Source: WTFV01 sp965203525
GTDB taxonomy: Bacteria; Acidobacteriota; Vicinamibacteria; Vicinamibacterales; UBA8438
Assembly: GCA_965203525.1 (NCBI GenBank)
Contig: OZ241898.1
Span: 5,270,001 to 5,334,000 of the forward strand
Direction: 5' to 3'
DNA: 64,000 bases
Positions 57,299 through 64,000 of the stretch are shown here, piece by piece (position 1 is the first letter of the stretch; each line of letters opens with the position of its first letter). The translations under genes were made by a program, and so were the position numbers. The notes under the pieces are model-generated. The model saw only the letters and a program-made list of their open reading frames with translations, searched no databases and was not told the origin of the DNA.

Positions 57299-58636
57299 AT
57301 GACCATCAGCAAGCGATCGCTGCCGCGGCGGACCGTGCTGCGGGGCCTCGGCGTCACGCTGGGCCTCCCGCTCCTCGACGCGATGTCTCCCGCCCTCACC
57401 GCGCTGGCGAAGACCGCCGCGAAGCCGACCCGCCGCTTCCAGGCGATCTACGTGCCGAACGGCATGGCGATGCAGTACTGGACGCCGGAGCGCGAGGGCC
57501 GCGACTTCGAGCTGACGCCGATCCTGGCCCCGTTCGCGCCGTTCCGCGATCAGCTTCTGGTCATCTCCGGCCTGCGCGCGTCGTGGGCCTACGTCCACGC
57601 CGGCGCCTCGGCGTCGTTCCTCACCGGGACGCCGCGCGGCGGGCAGAACGAGACCGACGTGCTGGCCAGCACCTCGATGGACCAGATCCTCGCGCGGGAG
57701 CTCGGCCGGACGACGCAGCTCGGCTCGCTCGAAGTGTCGATGGACAAGTTCGCCAACGCCGGGCAGTGCACGGCCGGCCTGAGCTGCGCCTACACGCAGA
57801 CCATCTCGTGGCGCACGCCGACCATGCCGCTGCCGATGGAGAACAACCCGCGCGCGGTGTTCGAGCGGCTGTTCGGCGACAGCGGCTCGGCCGACCCGGC
57901 GGTCCGCCGAGCGCGCCGGCGGCAGAAGCAAAGCATCCTCGACTCGGTGACCGACAAGCTGGCCGGCCTGAAGGTGGAGGTCGGCCCGCGCGACCGCGTC
58001 AAGCTGGACGAGTACGCCGAGGCGATCCGCGACGTCGAGCGGCGCATCCAGCTCGCCGAGCAGCAGCGCGACGTCGAGCCGTCGTTCACCGAGCAGCCGT
58101 CCGCCCCGCCGCGGGTCTTCGAGGACCACCTGCGGTTGATGTTCGACCTCCAGTTCCTCGCCCTGCAGGCGGACCTGACGCGCGTCGTCACGTTCATGAT
58201 GGGACGCGAGCAGAGCACCCGCGCCTATCCGCAGATCGGGGTGCCCGACGCGCACCACCCGCTTTCGCACCACGAGGACGATCCGGAACGGATCGCCGTC
58301 ATGTCGAAGATCAACGCCTACCACGCGCATCTGACCGCCGGCTACCTGGCCCGGCTGCGCGAGGCGGAGGACGCGGACGGGTCGCTGCTCGACAACATGA
58401 CGATCCTCTACGGCGCCGGCATCTCGAACAGCACGCGGCACCTGGGCGTCAACCTGCCGCTGTTCGTCGTCGGCGGCGGGGCGGGCCGGCTCGCGGGCGG
58501 CCGGCACCTGCGGTATCCGGGCGACACGTCGAACGCCGATCTGCTGCTGACGCTGATGGACAAGCTCGACATGCCGCTCGAGCGGCTCGGCGACAGCACG
58601 ACGAAGCTGCCGATCGACACGCTGTCGGAGGTGTGA
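57299..58636 (+). CDS. DUF1552 domain protein with twin-arginine signal
   Basis: A 445-residue protein of the DUF1552 family, which is usually encoded next to the DUF1592-type protein and is predicted to act outside the cytoplasm. The N-terminus SLPRRTVLRGLGVTLGLPLL looks like a twin-arginine signal (R-R-x-hh). Conserved segments include FQAIYVPNGMAMQYWTPERE, ASASFLTGTPRGGQNETDVL, SLEVSMDKFANAGQCTAGLS and a C-terminal GDTSNADLLLTLMDKLDMPL. In most genomes the two genes are adjacent; here they are 1.9 kb apart, separated by the VapBC-like locus and a DUF4236 gene. ATG at 57299 is used. Confidence 0.9.
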   Translation: MTISKRSLPRRTVLRGLGVTLGLPLLDAMSPALTALAKTAAKPTRRFQAIYVPNGMAMQYWTPEREGRDFELTPILAPFAPFRDQLLVISGLRASWAYVHAGASASFLTGTPRGGQNETDVLASTSMDQILARELGRTTQLGSLEVSMDKFANAGQCTAGLSCAYTQTISWRTPTMPLPMENNPRAVFERLFGDSGSADPAVRRARRRQKQSILDSVTDKLAGLKVEVGPRDRVKLDEYAEAIRDVERRIQLAEQQRDVEPSFTEQPSAPPRVFEDHLRLMFDLQFLALQADLTRVVTFMMGREQSTRAYPQIGVPDAHHPLSHHEDDPERIAVMSKINAYHAHLTAGYLARLREAEDADGSLLDNMTILYGAGISNSTRHLGVNLPLFVVGGGAGRLAGGRHLRYPGDTSNADLLLTLMDKLDMPLERLGDSTTKLPIDTLSEV

Positions 58637-58715
58637 CACAAGGGAGCGGAGGCGGTTCGAGGACGGTGGTGGTTCTCTTCGTATCCGGTGGAGCCGGCTC
58701 GTCGCCTGGCAGGTA

Positions 58716-59129
58716 ATGAGGCGTCCGATTCAGAGAAGAACGCGTGAGCCACTGTCACTTGCCGGGCGAAGAAATCTGGCGGCCCGTGCGCGATACGTGG
58801 GAAGTCCGGAGCACAAGGTCGGTCGCTGGTGGGACGGGTTGCCGAAGGCCCGGCAACTGCCGGGAGGACGGGTCGGCCGCCGCGGCCGGCAGACGACCAC
58901 GGTCTGTCCTTTGACCACGGACCAGGATCGCAAGTCGGCGACGGACTGGCTGCGGGAGGCGATCGTAGCCGGACAGTACCGGTTCGTGGAATCCGACCGG
59001 GATTTTCCCAAGCGGGTGTGGTTCAGAGCGCAGGGGCGGATCTGGTGCGGACATTGCGTCAATCCGTCCGCGGGGCACTACAAGGGCTGGCCGATTGACG
59101 AGGACGAGCGGCGTGCGATTTTCGACTGA
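58716..59129 (+). CDS. small protein of the YKG(Y/W)P partner family
   Basis: A 137-residue soluble protein. Conserved-looking segments are ARYVGSPEHKVGRWWDGLPK, TTVCPLTTDQDRKSATDWLR with EAIVAGQYRF, FPKRVWFRAQGRIWCGHCVN and a C-terminal SAGHYKGWPIDEDERRAIFD. I recall proteins with a Y-K-G-Y-P end being encoded beside ImmA-like genes, but no function is known to me. The two genes overlap: the GTG start of the next gene (59113) lies inside this gene's end, suggesting a coupled toxin-antitoxin-like or regulatory pair. ATG at 58716 is not firmly supported; a later start near ARYVGSPEHK is possible. Confidence 0.65.
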   Translation: MRRPIQRRTREPLSLAGRRNLAARARYVGSPEHKVGRWWDGLPKARQLPGGRVGRRGRQTTTVCPLTTDQDRKSATDWLREAIVAGQYRFVESDRDFPKRVWFRAQGRIWCGHCVNPSAGHYKGWPIDEDERRAIFD

Positions 59130-60411
59130 GTGGATCGATCAGGCGCCGAACGCGTCGGCGGAGGAACGAGCGACGCTATGTCGTCTCCGTTTGTACGTCT
59201 CGGAGGAAAATGCTTGCAGGTTCTTCGATCCAGCGTCCAACAGCGCATGCGACCACGTCATTGCGCCGGCGGTTCATCTGGCGGAAGGTTTCGCTACCGA
59301 CTGGTGGTCGATTTTCGGCGGTCGTGATCGAGAGCACCCGATCCGTGGCTATCGGACCGGATTCGCGTTTCCCGACGTGACGTTGGGATTTGACGGCTCG
59401 ACGTTCGAGGTGCGGGCAGATCAGTTTGCCAGCGAGAACCCTGCCGTGCGTTTCTGGCAGGTCGGCAACGAAACGTTGTCCCGCGCCGCCGCGGAGTCGA
59501 CGCTGGCCGGGTTGATCGAAGACGTCGCGGCACGGCTGGCGTCCACCGGCGTGTCGAACAGCGAAGTGGCTCTCCGCTGGTCGCGCGTGTCGCGATCGCT
59601 GGGCGATCCGGACGAGCGCGCGTTCTGCGAGGCGGCCGGGGCGCTGGGAGTCGACCCGTATGGAGTTTCGGAAGCGGACGCCGAGTTCATCGAGCAGGCG
59701 TCCGCTCTCTTTTCGGGAGAGGCGTTGCTGGAGTTCCTGGCCGGGGTCGGCGGCGCGGTGCGGGGGAACCTGCTGCGTTGGGTGCGGGCGGTGGAGACGC
59801 TGCCGCGGGAGCAGTCGTGTCTTCCGGATCTCGAAGACGTCGCCGCTCGGATCGGCGAGCGCGCGTCGCGCGAACCGGCCGGGCGCGGCTGCTGGGCGAA
59901 GGGTTACCGGGCGGCGAGAGCGTTTCGCGACGTTCTGGACGTCGCGCCAGCCGAGAGGTTGCGCTCTCCGTCGGACGTCGCCCGAAGGTTGGGTTCCCGG
60001 AGCTTCCGGTGCACTTCGGGGGTCGCCGGTATTTTCGCGCTCGCATGCCGCGGAGACGGCGACGTTCGGATTCACGTCCGGGAACGCGGAACCCGGGACT
60101 GGGCCCGGCACGCGGAGAGCTTCGCATTCGCGCGGGCGATCGGCGACGTCGTGTGCTTCGGAGATGCGCGGCGTTTCGTGGTGAACGGTCTGCATCAGGC
60201 GGAAAGGCAGGCGGCGGGCAGGGCGTTCGCGGCGGAGTTGCTGGCGCCGGTCGAAAGCGTGGTCGACATGGTGGACAACGGCTGTGACGTCGATGAGGTT
60301 GCCGGTTCGTTCAACGTGTCGCCCCAGGTGATCGCTCGGCAGATCGAGAACCAGGATCGCATTCGCGAGGTCTGCGCCGGACGCGGCCGGTACGCGGGAA
60401 ACGGGGAATGA
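59113..60411 (+). CDS. ImmA/IrrE-like protein without HExxH
   Basis: A 432-residue protein resembling large ImmA/IrrE-family proteins. The N-terminal part has the group's pattern (RFSTEWIDQAPNASAEERAT, CDHVIAPAVHLAEGFATDWW). The C-terminal part matches the end of ImmA-type proteins: RHAESFAFARAIGDVVC, then QAERQAAGRAFAAELLAPVE and VDEVAGSFNVSPQVIARQIE. The zinc motif HExxH of true ImmA/IrrE proteases is not visible; the equivalent position reads ARHAESFAFARA, so it is likely a non-peptidase regulator or antitoxin. GTG at 59113 (GAGG upstream) gives the family N-terminus MRFSTEW and is preferred over TTG at 59095. It pairs with the gene before it. Confidence 0.72.
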   Translation: MRFSTEWIDQAPNASAEERATLCRLRLYVSEENACRFFDPASNSACDHVIAPAVHLAEGFATDWWSIFGGRDREHPIRGYRTGFAFPDVTLGFDGSTFEVRADQFASENPAVRFWQVGNETLSRAAAESTLAGLIEDVAARLASTGVSNSEVALRWSRVSRSLGDPDERAFCEAAGALGVDPYGVSEADAEFIEQASALFSGEALLEFLAGVGGAVRGNLLRWVRAVETLPREQSCLPDLEDVAARIGERASREPAGRGCWAKGYRAARAFRDVLDVAPAERLRSPSDVARRLGSRSFRCTSGVAGIFALACRGDGDVRIHVRERGTRDWARHAESFAFARAIGDVVCFGDARRFVVNGLHQAERQAAGRAFAAELLAPVESVVDMVDNGCDVDEVAGSFNVSPQVIARQIENQDRIREVCAGRGRYAGNGE

Positions 60412-60441
60412 GCGGTGTCGAGATCTTCTACATTGTCGCGC

Positions 60442-61995
60442 ATGGGCATGACGCTGACTGGCAGATGCGCCGTTGCGGCCGCGCTGGTCGTTGCGAGCCT
60501 GTCCGCCTCGTTCGCCGCGGCCGGGACGCTCGCCGACGCGGCGCGGCGCGGCGACTGGCGCGCCGTGCGCGCGCTGGTGGAGCAGGGCGCCGACGTCACC
60601 GCGCGCCAAGGGGACGGCGCGACGGCGCTGCACTGGGCCGCCTACCGGGACGAGGCGGCGATCGCCGGCCTGCTGATCGCGGCCGGGGCCGACGTGAACG
60701 CCGCGAACGACCTCGGGGTGACGCCGCTGTGGGCCGCGGCCGAGAACGGCGGCGCGGCGATGGCGCGGCGTCTGCTCGCGGCGGGCGCGGATCCGAATGC
60801 GCCGCTCCTCTCCGGCGAGACGCCGCTGATGACGGCGGCGCGGGTCGGCGCGGCGGACGTCGCGCGGCGGCTGCTCGAAGCGGGCGCCGACGCGGCGGTG
60901 ACCGGCGCCCGCGGCCAGACGGCGCTGATGTGGGCCGTGTCGCAGCGGCATCCCGCGGTGGTCGAAGTGCTGCTCGCGCACGGCGCGGCGGTCGACGCCC
61001 GGTCGGCCGTCCGGACCGAGGTGGTGAAGACGACGCCCGAGCCGTGGAATCCGGAGTACGTCGTGGAGGTTCCGCGGGGAGGCTACACGCCGCTGCTCTT
61101 CGCGGCACGGGTGGGCGATCTCGTCTCGGCGCGGCTGCTCGTCGCGGCCGGGGCCGACGTGAACGACCGATCGCCCTACGGCGCGAGCGCGGCGGTGGTC
61201 GCGGCGCACGGCGGGCACGGCGACGTGGCGGCGTTCCTGCTGGAGCAGGGTGCGGATCCGAACGCGGCCGACGCCGGCTACACGGCGCTCCACGCGGCGA
61301 TCCTGCGCAAGGACGCGGCGCTCGTGCGCGCGCTCCTCGACCACGGCGCGGACCCGGACGCCCCGATCCGGCGCTCCACGCCGGTCCGCCGCGACGCGGT
61401 CGACTTCCACCTGCATCCGTCCTGGATCGGCGCCACGCCGTTCTGGCTCGCGGCGCGCTTCAACGTTCCGGCGATCATGACGCTGCTCGTCGAGCGCGGC
61501 GCCGACCCGCTGGCCTCGCACTACCCGCGCTACTGGCCCGGCTCCCTGTCGGTGCGGGACGAGCGCGCGCAGGTGGAAGAAGGCGCGACGACCGCCCTGA
61601 TGGCGGCGGCCGGCCTCGGGGGCCGCGATCCGCTGTTCTCGGTGGATCGTCTCGACCGCATCGCCGAAAGCGCGCCGGTCCGAAGCACGCGGCGCGAGCC
61701 GGATCCGGCGGTGCGCGAGCGGGCGATGCTCGCGGCGGTCACGATCGCCGCCGGGCAGGGGATCGACGTCAACGTCGCCAACGCCGAGGGGAACACGGCG
61801 CTGCACGCCGCCGCGGGACGGGGCTACGACAGCGTCGTCGAGTACCTCGTCGCGCACGGCGCGCGGATCGACGCGCGGAACGGGGACGGACGGACGCCGC
61901 TGGCCCTCGCGCAACGCGGGCGGGTACGCGGCCGCGCCGCGTCGCCGCACCACGGCACCGTCGCGCTGCTCCGCCGCCTGGGCGCCGGCGAATAG
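60442..61995 (+). CDS. exported ankyrin-repeat protein
   Basis: A 517-residue protein with a signal peptide (CAVAAALVVASLSASFAAAG) and about nine ankyrin repeats, for example GDGATALHWAAYRDEAAIAG, LGVTPLWAAAENGGAAMARR, SGETPLMTAARVGAADVARR and EGNTALHAAAGRGYDSVVEY. Between repeats lie two larger insertions (about residues 190-220 and 310-420). Ankyrin proteins bind other proteins; in Acidobacteriota such exported forms are common and of unknown partner. ATG at 60442 or 60448 fits the signal best; a GTG four bases after the preceding stop is possible. It probably shares a transcript with the ImmA-like gene. Confidence 0.92.
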   Translation: MGMTLTGRCAVAAALVVASLSASFAAAGTLADAARRGDWRAVRALVEQGADVTARQGDGATALHWAAYRDEAAIAGLLIAAGADVNAANDLGVTPLWAAAENGGAAMARRLLAAGADPNAPLLSGETPLMTAARVGAADVARRLLEAGADAAVTGARGQTALMWAVSQRHPAVVEVLLAHGAAVDARSAVRTEVVKTTPEPWNPEYVVEVPRGGYTPLLFAARVGDLVSARLLVAAGADVNDRSPYGASAAVVAAHGGHGDVAAFLLEQGADPNAADAGYTALHAAILRKDAALVRALLDHGADPDAPIRRSTPVRRDAVDFHLHPSWIGATPFWLAARFNVPAIMTLLVERGADPLASHYPRYWPGSLSVRDERAQVEEGATTALMAAAGLGGRDPLFSVDRLDRIAESAPVRSTRREPDPAVRERAMLAAVTIAAGQGIDVNVANAEGNTALHAAAGRGYDSVVEYLVAHGARIDARNGDGRTPLALAQRGRVRGRAASPHHGTVALLRRLGAGE

Positions 61996-62006
61996 CGCCG
62001 CGCCGC

Positions 62007-62453
62007 TCAGCGGCGCCGGTCCGCCTCGACTTCCGCCAGGAGGTGGCGCCGGGCCGCCTCCGCCTCCAGCCGGAAGCAGTGCCGGCCGCCCGGATGCCAC
62101 CAGAGGTGGTCGCGCCGCAGCCTTGTCGTCTCGGTGTCGAAGGCCGCGCACAGCTCGAACGTCGACGCCGCGACCACGCGGTAGCCGTAGGGACGGCCGC
62201 TGACCGGATCCTCCATCGCGGCCGCGTCGAGGCCCGGCAGAGCCCCGAGCGAAGCGGGGAGATCGCCCTCGCGGGTCCAGTGGACGTCGATGACCCGCGC
62301 AAGGTGGCGGAGGTCGTCGATCCGGTGGGCGTCGAGGCGGCGGGCGCGCGCCGCGTCCGGCGAACCGATGCTGGCGAGGCCGAAGCCGACGGCGGCGGCG
62401 ACCGCCGCGGCGGCGGCGGCGCCGGCCAGAGTCGTACGGGCGGTCACGGTCAT
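62007..62453 (-). CDS. small exported/anchored protein of unknown function
   Basis: A 148-residue protein with an N-terminal hydrophobic segment (TTLAGAAAAAAVAAAVGFGL) and a soluble part: ARRLDAHRIDDLRHLARVID, VHWTREGDLPASLGALPGLD, MEDPVSGRPYGYRVVAASTF and ELCAAFDTETTRLRRDHL. The order of a hydrophobic N-terminus, DPVSGRPYGY and ELCAAF resembles small proteins found beside DUF5671 genes and distantly pseudopilin-like proteins. It overlaps the DUF5671 gene by four bases (start 62453, that stop at 62450), so the pair is coupled. ATG at 62453 is well placed. It may be a periplasmic partner of the DUF5671 membrane protein. Confidence 0.78.
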   Translation of the reverse strand: MTVTARTTLAGAAAAAAVAAAVGFGLASIGSPDAARARRLDAHRIDDLRHLARVIDVHWTREGDLPASLGALPGLDAAAMEDPVSGRPYGYRVVAASTFELCAAFDTETTRLRRDHLWWHPGGRHCFRLEAEAARRHLLAEVEADRRR

Positions 62454-63097
62454 GCGTCTCCCTCCGTATCGTCCGTGCGCAGGTCCGCGAGGTAGTACCA
62501 CAGGGCGGCTCCGGCGATCCCGCCGACCGTCGCCGCCTTGAGCAGGAACCGCACCGTGAGCTCGCCGCCCAGCGCGTTGTAGACGAGGCCGATGACGGTT
62601 CCGATGATGACCGCGGACGCGATGAAGAGCGTCATCCAGGTGAACCAGCGGCGCACCGGCGACGCCCGCCGCGCCGCGTCGCCGGCCAGCTCGCGCCGCA
62701 CCCGCCGCGACACGCCGAGGAAGACCGGAAACGCCACGACGAGCGACGCAACCGACCAGCGGATGGTCTCGTCCACGATCACGCGCGGGATTTGCGCGTC
62801 GGCGGGATCCGGGAACGCCAGATTGATCAACTGGAACAGGAGCTGGCCGAGGTTGAAGGCGGCGACGTACAGCGTCGAGAACAGCAGCAGGTGCATGAAC
62901 GCGTCGCGGGCCGACAGGTAGGGCCGCGGGCGCGGCACCGGGATCGGAAACTCGACGTCGGCGAAGCTCGTGATGGCCCCGCGCACCTGCGCCGACGCCC
63001 ACCCGGCCTGCCGCAGGGTCTGCGCGAGCTGGTCGCGCGAGGCGCCGGCGGTCAGGCCGTCGCGCACGAAACGCCGGAGTTCTTCGTTCGCCGCCAT
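62450..63097 (-). CDS. DUF5671 membrane protein
   Basis: A 215-residue inner-membrane protein of the DUF5671 family. The first 45 residues form a soluble helical part (NEELRRFVRDGLTAGASRDQ, LAQTLRQAGWASAQVRGAIT), then about four helices (FMHLLLFSTLYVAAFNLGQL, WSVASLVVAFPVFLGVSRRV, WFTWMTLFIASAVIIGTVIG, and a last one near WYYLADLRTD). Its role is unknown. ATG at 63097 has AGGAGATGCAAC upstream. It forms a coupled pair with the following small gene, and lies 16 bp downstream of the MarR gene, so the three are likely one operon. Confidence 0.85.
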   Translation of the reverse strand: MAANEELRRFVRDGLTAGASRDQLAQTLRQAGWASAQVRGAITSFADVEFPIPVPRPRPYLSARDAFMHLLLFSTLYVAAFNLGQLLFQLINLAFPDPADAQIPRVIVDETIRWSVASLVVAFPVFLGVSRRVRRELAGDAARRASPVRRWFTWMTLFIASAVIIGTVIGLVYNALGGELTVRFLLKAATVGGIAGAALWYYLADLRTDDTEGDA

Positions 63098-63113
63098 GTT
63101 GCATCTCCTTTGC

Positions 63114-63608
63114 TTACGCCGTCTCCTCGAGCCGCCGGATGACCCGCCGGACGACGTCGACCGTCCGGTCGATGTCGCGCGCGGCGATGCCGTCGGCGAC
63201 CGTTTCGGACCACCGGGCGCCGGCGTCGGCCAGCGCGCGTTCCAGGCGCTCGCCCTTCGGCGTGAGGCGCAGCAACGGGGAGCGGGCGTGGTCGGGGTTC
63301 GCCTGGAAGGCCATGACGCCGTCGCGCGCGAGCAGATCGGCCACGCGCTGCACGCTCTGCCGCGACATCCCCATGCGCCGTGCGATCTGCGGCACGGTGC
63401 GCGGCGCCTCGGCCACGGCGCCGATCACCTGCCACCGCGCCTGGGTCTGTCCATGCGGCGCGGTCAGCGCCGCGCCGTGCCGCAGCAGGGCACCGTTCAG
63501 CCGGAACACGTCGAGGATGAGTGTCCGCAACGCCTCGGCCGCTCGCTCCCGCCGTCGATCCGTCCGCCGGCCCGCGCCTCCGCCGGCCGCCGTCGAGTCG
63601 CGAGGCAT
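63114..63608 (-). CDS. MarR-family transcriptional regulator
   Basis: A 164-residue winged-helix regulator. The first 30 residues are a variable tail. The MarR core follows: LRTLILDVFRLNGALLRHGA, ARWQVIGAVAEAPRTVPQIA, RRMGMSRQSVQRVADLLARD (recognition helix), GVMAFQANPDHARSPLLRLT (wing) and PKGERLERALADAGARWSET. MarR proteins usually repress nearby genes and respond to phenolic or oxidising ligands; here the likely targets are the two downstream membrane/exported genes. ATG at 63608 is used, but a start closer to the core is possible. It is divergent from the region containing the repeat at 63674. Confidence 0.92.
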   Translation of the reverse strand: MPRDSTAAGGGAGRRTDRRRERAAEALRTLILDVFRLNGALLRHGAALTAPHGQTQARWQVIGAVAEAPRTVPQIARRMGMSRQSVQRVADLLARDGVMAFQANPDHARSPLLRLTPKGERLERALADAGARWSETVADGIAARDIDRTVDVVRRVIRRLEETA

Positions 63609-63673
63609 GACAGCAATATTTCATAACGACAGCATTATGTCAAATAGCGGTTTCCTGAGTCCTGGCGGCCGAA

Positions 63674-63776
63674 AACCCTCGTGCCGGATGCGACCCGATC
63701 TTGACGCCTGCCGGCAGTCGTCCCGGGTGACGGCCGAGGCGGCCGCAACCCTCGTGCCGGATGCGACCCGGTCTTG
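63674..63776. repeat. 73-bp-spaced repeat before the PDLQG-family gene
   Basis: AACCCTCGTGCCGGATGCGA followed by CCCG-TCTTGAC occurs at 63674 and 63747, 73 bp apart. The 30-bp copies are separated by unique sequence. They lie in the divergent gap between the MarR gene and the gene at 63869. Confidence 0.9.
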
Positions 63777-63868
63777 ACCTTCTGCGCCGCCTGTGCCACG
63801 TTACTCCGTTCGGAAACTGCCGCATCCGCATGCGCCGCGCGTTCCCGCGTTCTCGAAGGAGGTCCGAG

Positions 63869-64000
63869 ATGAGTGCTCGACGGTTCCGTCTGCTCCTGAT
63901 TCCCGTCCTGGCGCTGGCCGTTCCGGGGCTGGCCGCCGCGCAGTCGGCGGACGACTACCGCACCCCGTGGGGCCACCCGGACCTGCAGGGCATCTGGAGC
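63869..64000 (+). CDS. start of a second secreted PDLQG-W family gene
   Basis: The first 44 codons of a gene that leaves the window. It has a signal peptide (RLLLIPVLALAVPGLAAAQS) and the family signature DDYRTPWGHPDLQGIWS, matching the protein encoded at 16574. ATG at 63869 is preceded by AAGGAGGTCCG, an almost perfect ribosome site. Function is unknown. Confidence 0.85.
   Translation, partial: MSARRFRLLLIPVLALAVPGLAAAQSADDYRTPWGHPDLQGIWS

Noticed and set aside
59113..60411. An active ImmA/IrrE metalloprotease
   Set aside because: No HExxH is present at the expected position, so protease activity is not claimed.
1..64000. rRNA, tRNA or riboswitch genes
   Set aside because: I looked for conserved rRNA segments, the tRNA T-loop pattern with cloverleaf and common riboswitch cores and found none I could support. 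A covariance-model search would be needed to exclude them.

Overview
The window is very GC-rich DNA from a Gram-negative bacterium. The gene content fits an Acidobacteriota genome, most likely class Vicinamibacteria. The evidence is a TonB-dependent receptor with a carboxypeptidase-regulatory N-terminus, a CBM9-DUF5916 barrel protein, two genes of the secreted PDLQG-W family that is expanded in that phylum, a DUF1592/DUF1552 pair, PQQ-type propellers, and an ECF sigma factor overlapping a membrane-anchored Ser/Thr kinase. The taxonomic call is inference from gene families; no rRNA is present. No rRNA, tRNA, integrase, transposase gene or cas gene was recognised.

Layout. 1-2.9 kb: an AT-richer gene end, then a duplicated MqsA-like regulator around an AAA-ATPase/PD-(D/E)XK gene. 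2.9-12.5 kb: M48 protease, DHDPS-family aldolase, DUF5916 protein, matrixin-like protease, TonB-dependent receptor, NIPSNAP protein. 12.5-17.6 kb: membrane protein, MazEF, beta-propeller protein, membrane-anchored unknown, PDLQG-family protein. 17.7-18.1 kb: non-coding inverted-repeat elements. 18.1-25.2 kb: PQQ propeller, GNAT-MenC operon, CDP-alcohol phosphatidyltransferase, RRM protein. 25.2-33 kb: Hsp20, M1 aminopeptidase, exported HpcH-type aldolase, sigma factor and kinase. 33-36.7 kb: a small island with a broken AbiE system, a lipoprotein and a broken XRE gene, lying between two copies of the 3' end of an aldo/keto reductase gene. 37-43.3 kb: SEC-C protein, quinone oxidoreductase, then a lysine/diaminopimelate operon (dapB-dapA-dapD-uma2-dapE-like). 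43.3-48.5 kb: CBS-HEPN protein, gene fragments, a Uma2 protein, a double cyclophilin. 48.6-58.6 kb: PQQ dehydrogenase, DUF4143-type ATPase, and the DUF1592/DUF1552 pair split by a VapBC-like locus. 58.7-64 kb: an ImmA-like pair, ankyrin protein, DUF5671 and MarR genes, and the start of a second PDLQG-family gene.

Two themes stand out. First, the window is dense in toxin-antitoxin or defence-like genes: an MqsA-like duplicate, MazEF, AbiE, VapBC, an ImmA-like pair, CBS-HEPN, two Uma2 genes and two ATPase/nuclease-like genes. Three of these genes carry single-base frameshifts.

Second, and most unusual, most longer intergenic regions hold short direct repeats of about 20-40 bp, separated by unique sequence, whose copies start about 72 bp apart (mostly 70-75, sometimes 60-77). 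The repeated core differs at every locus. It often consists of the neighbouring gene's own start- or stop-codon region. The same 72-nt spacing occurs inside at least three coding sequences, where 24 extra codons keep the frame. This looks like one recurring process that copies a short boundary segment and inserts about 40 bp of new DNA, and I know of no described system that does this. All spacings were counted by hand from the sequence.
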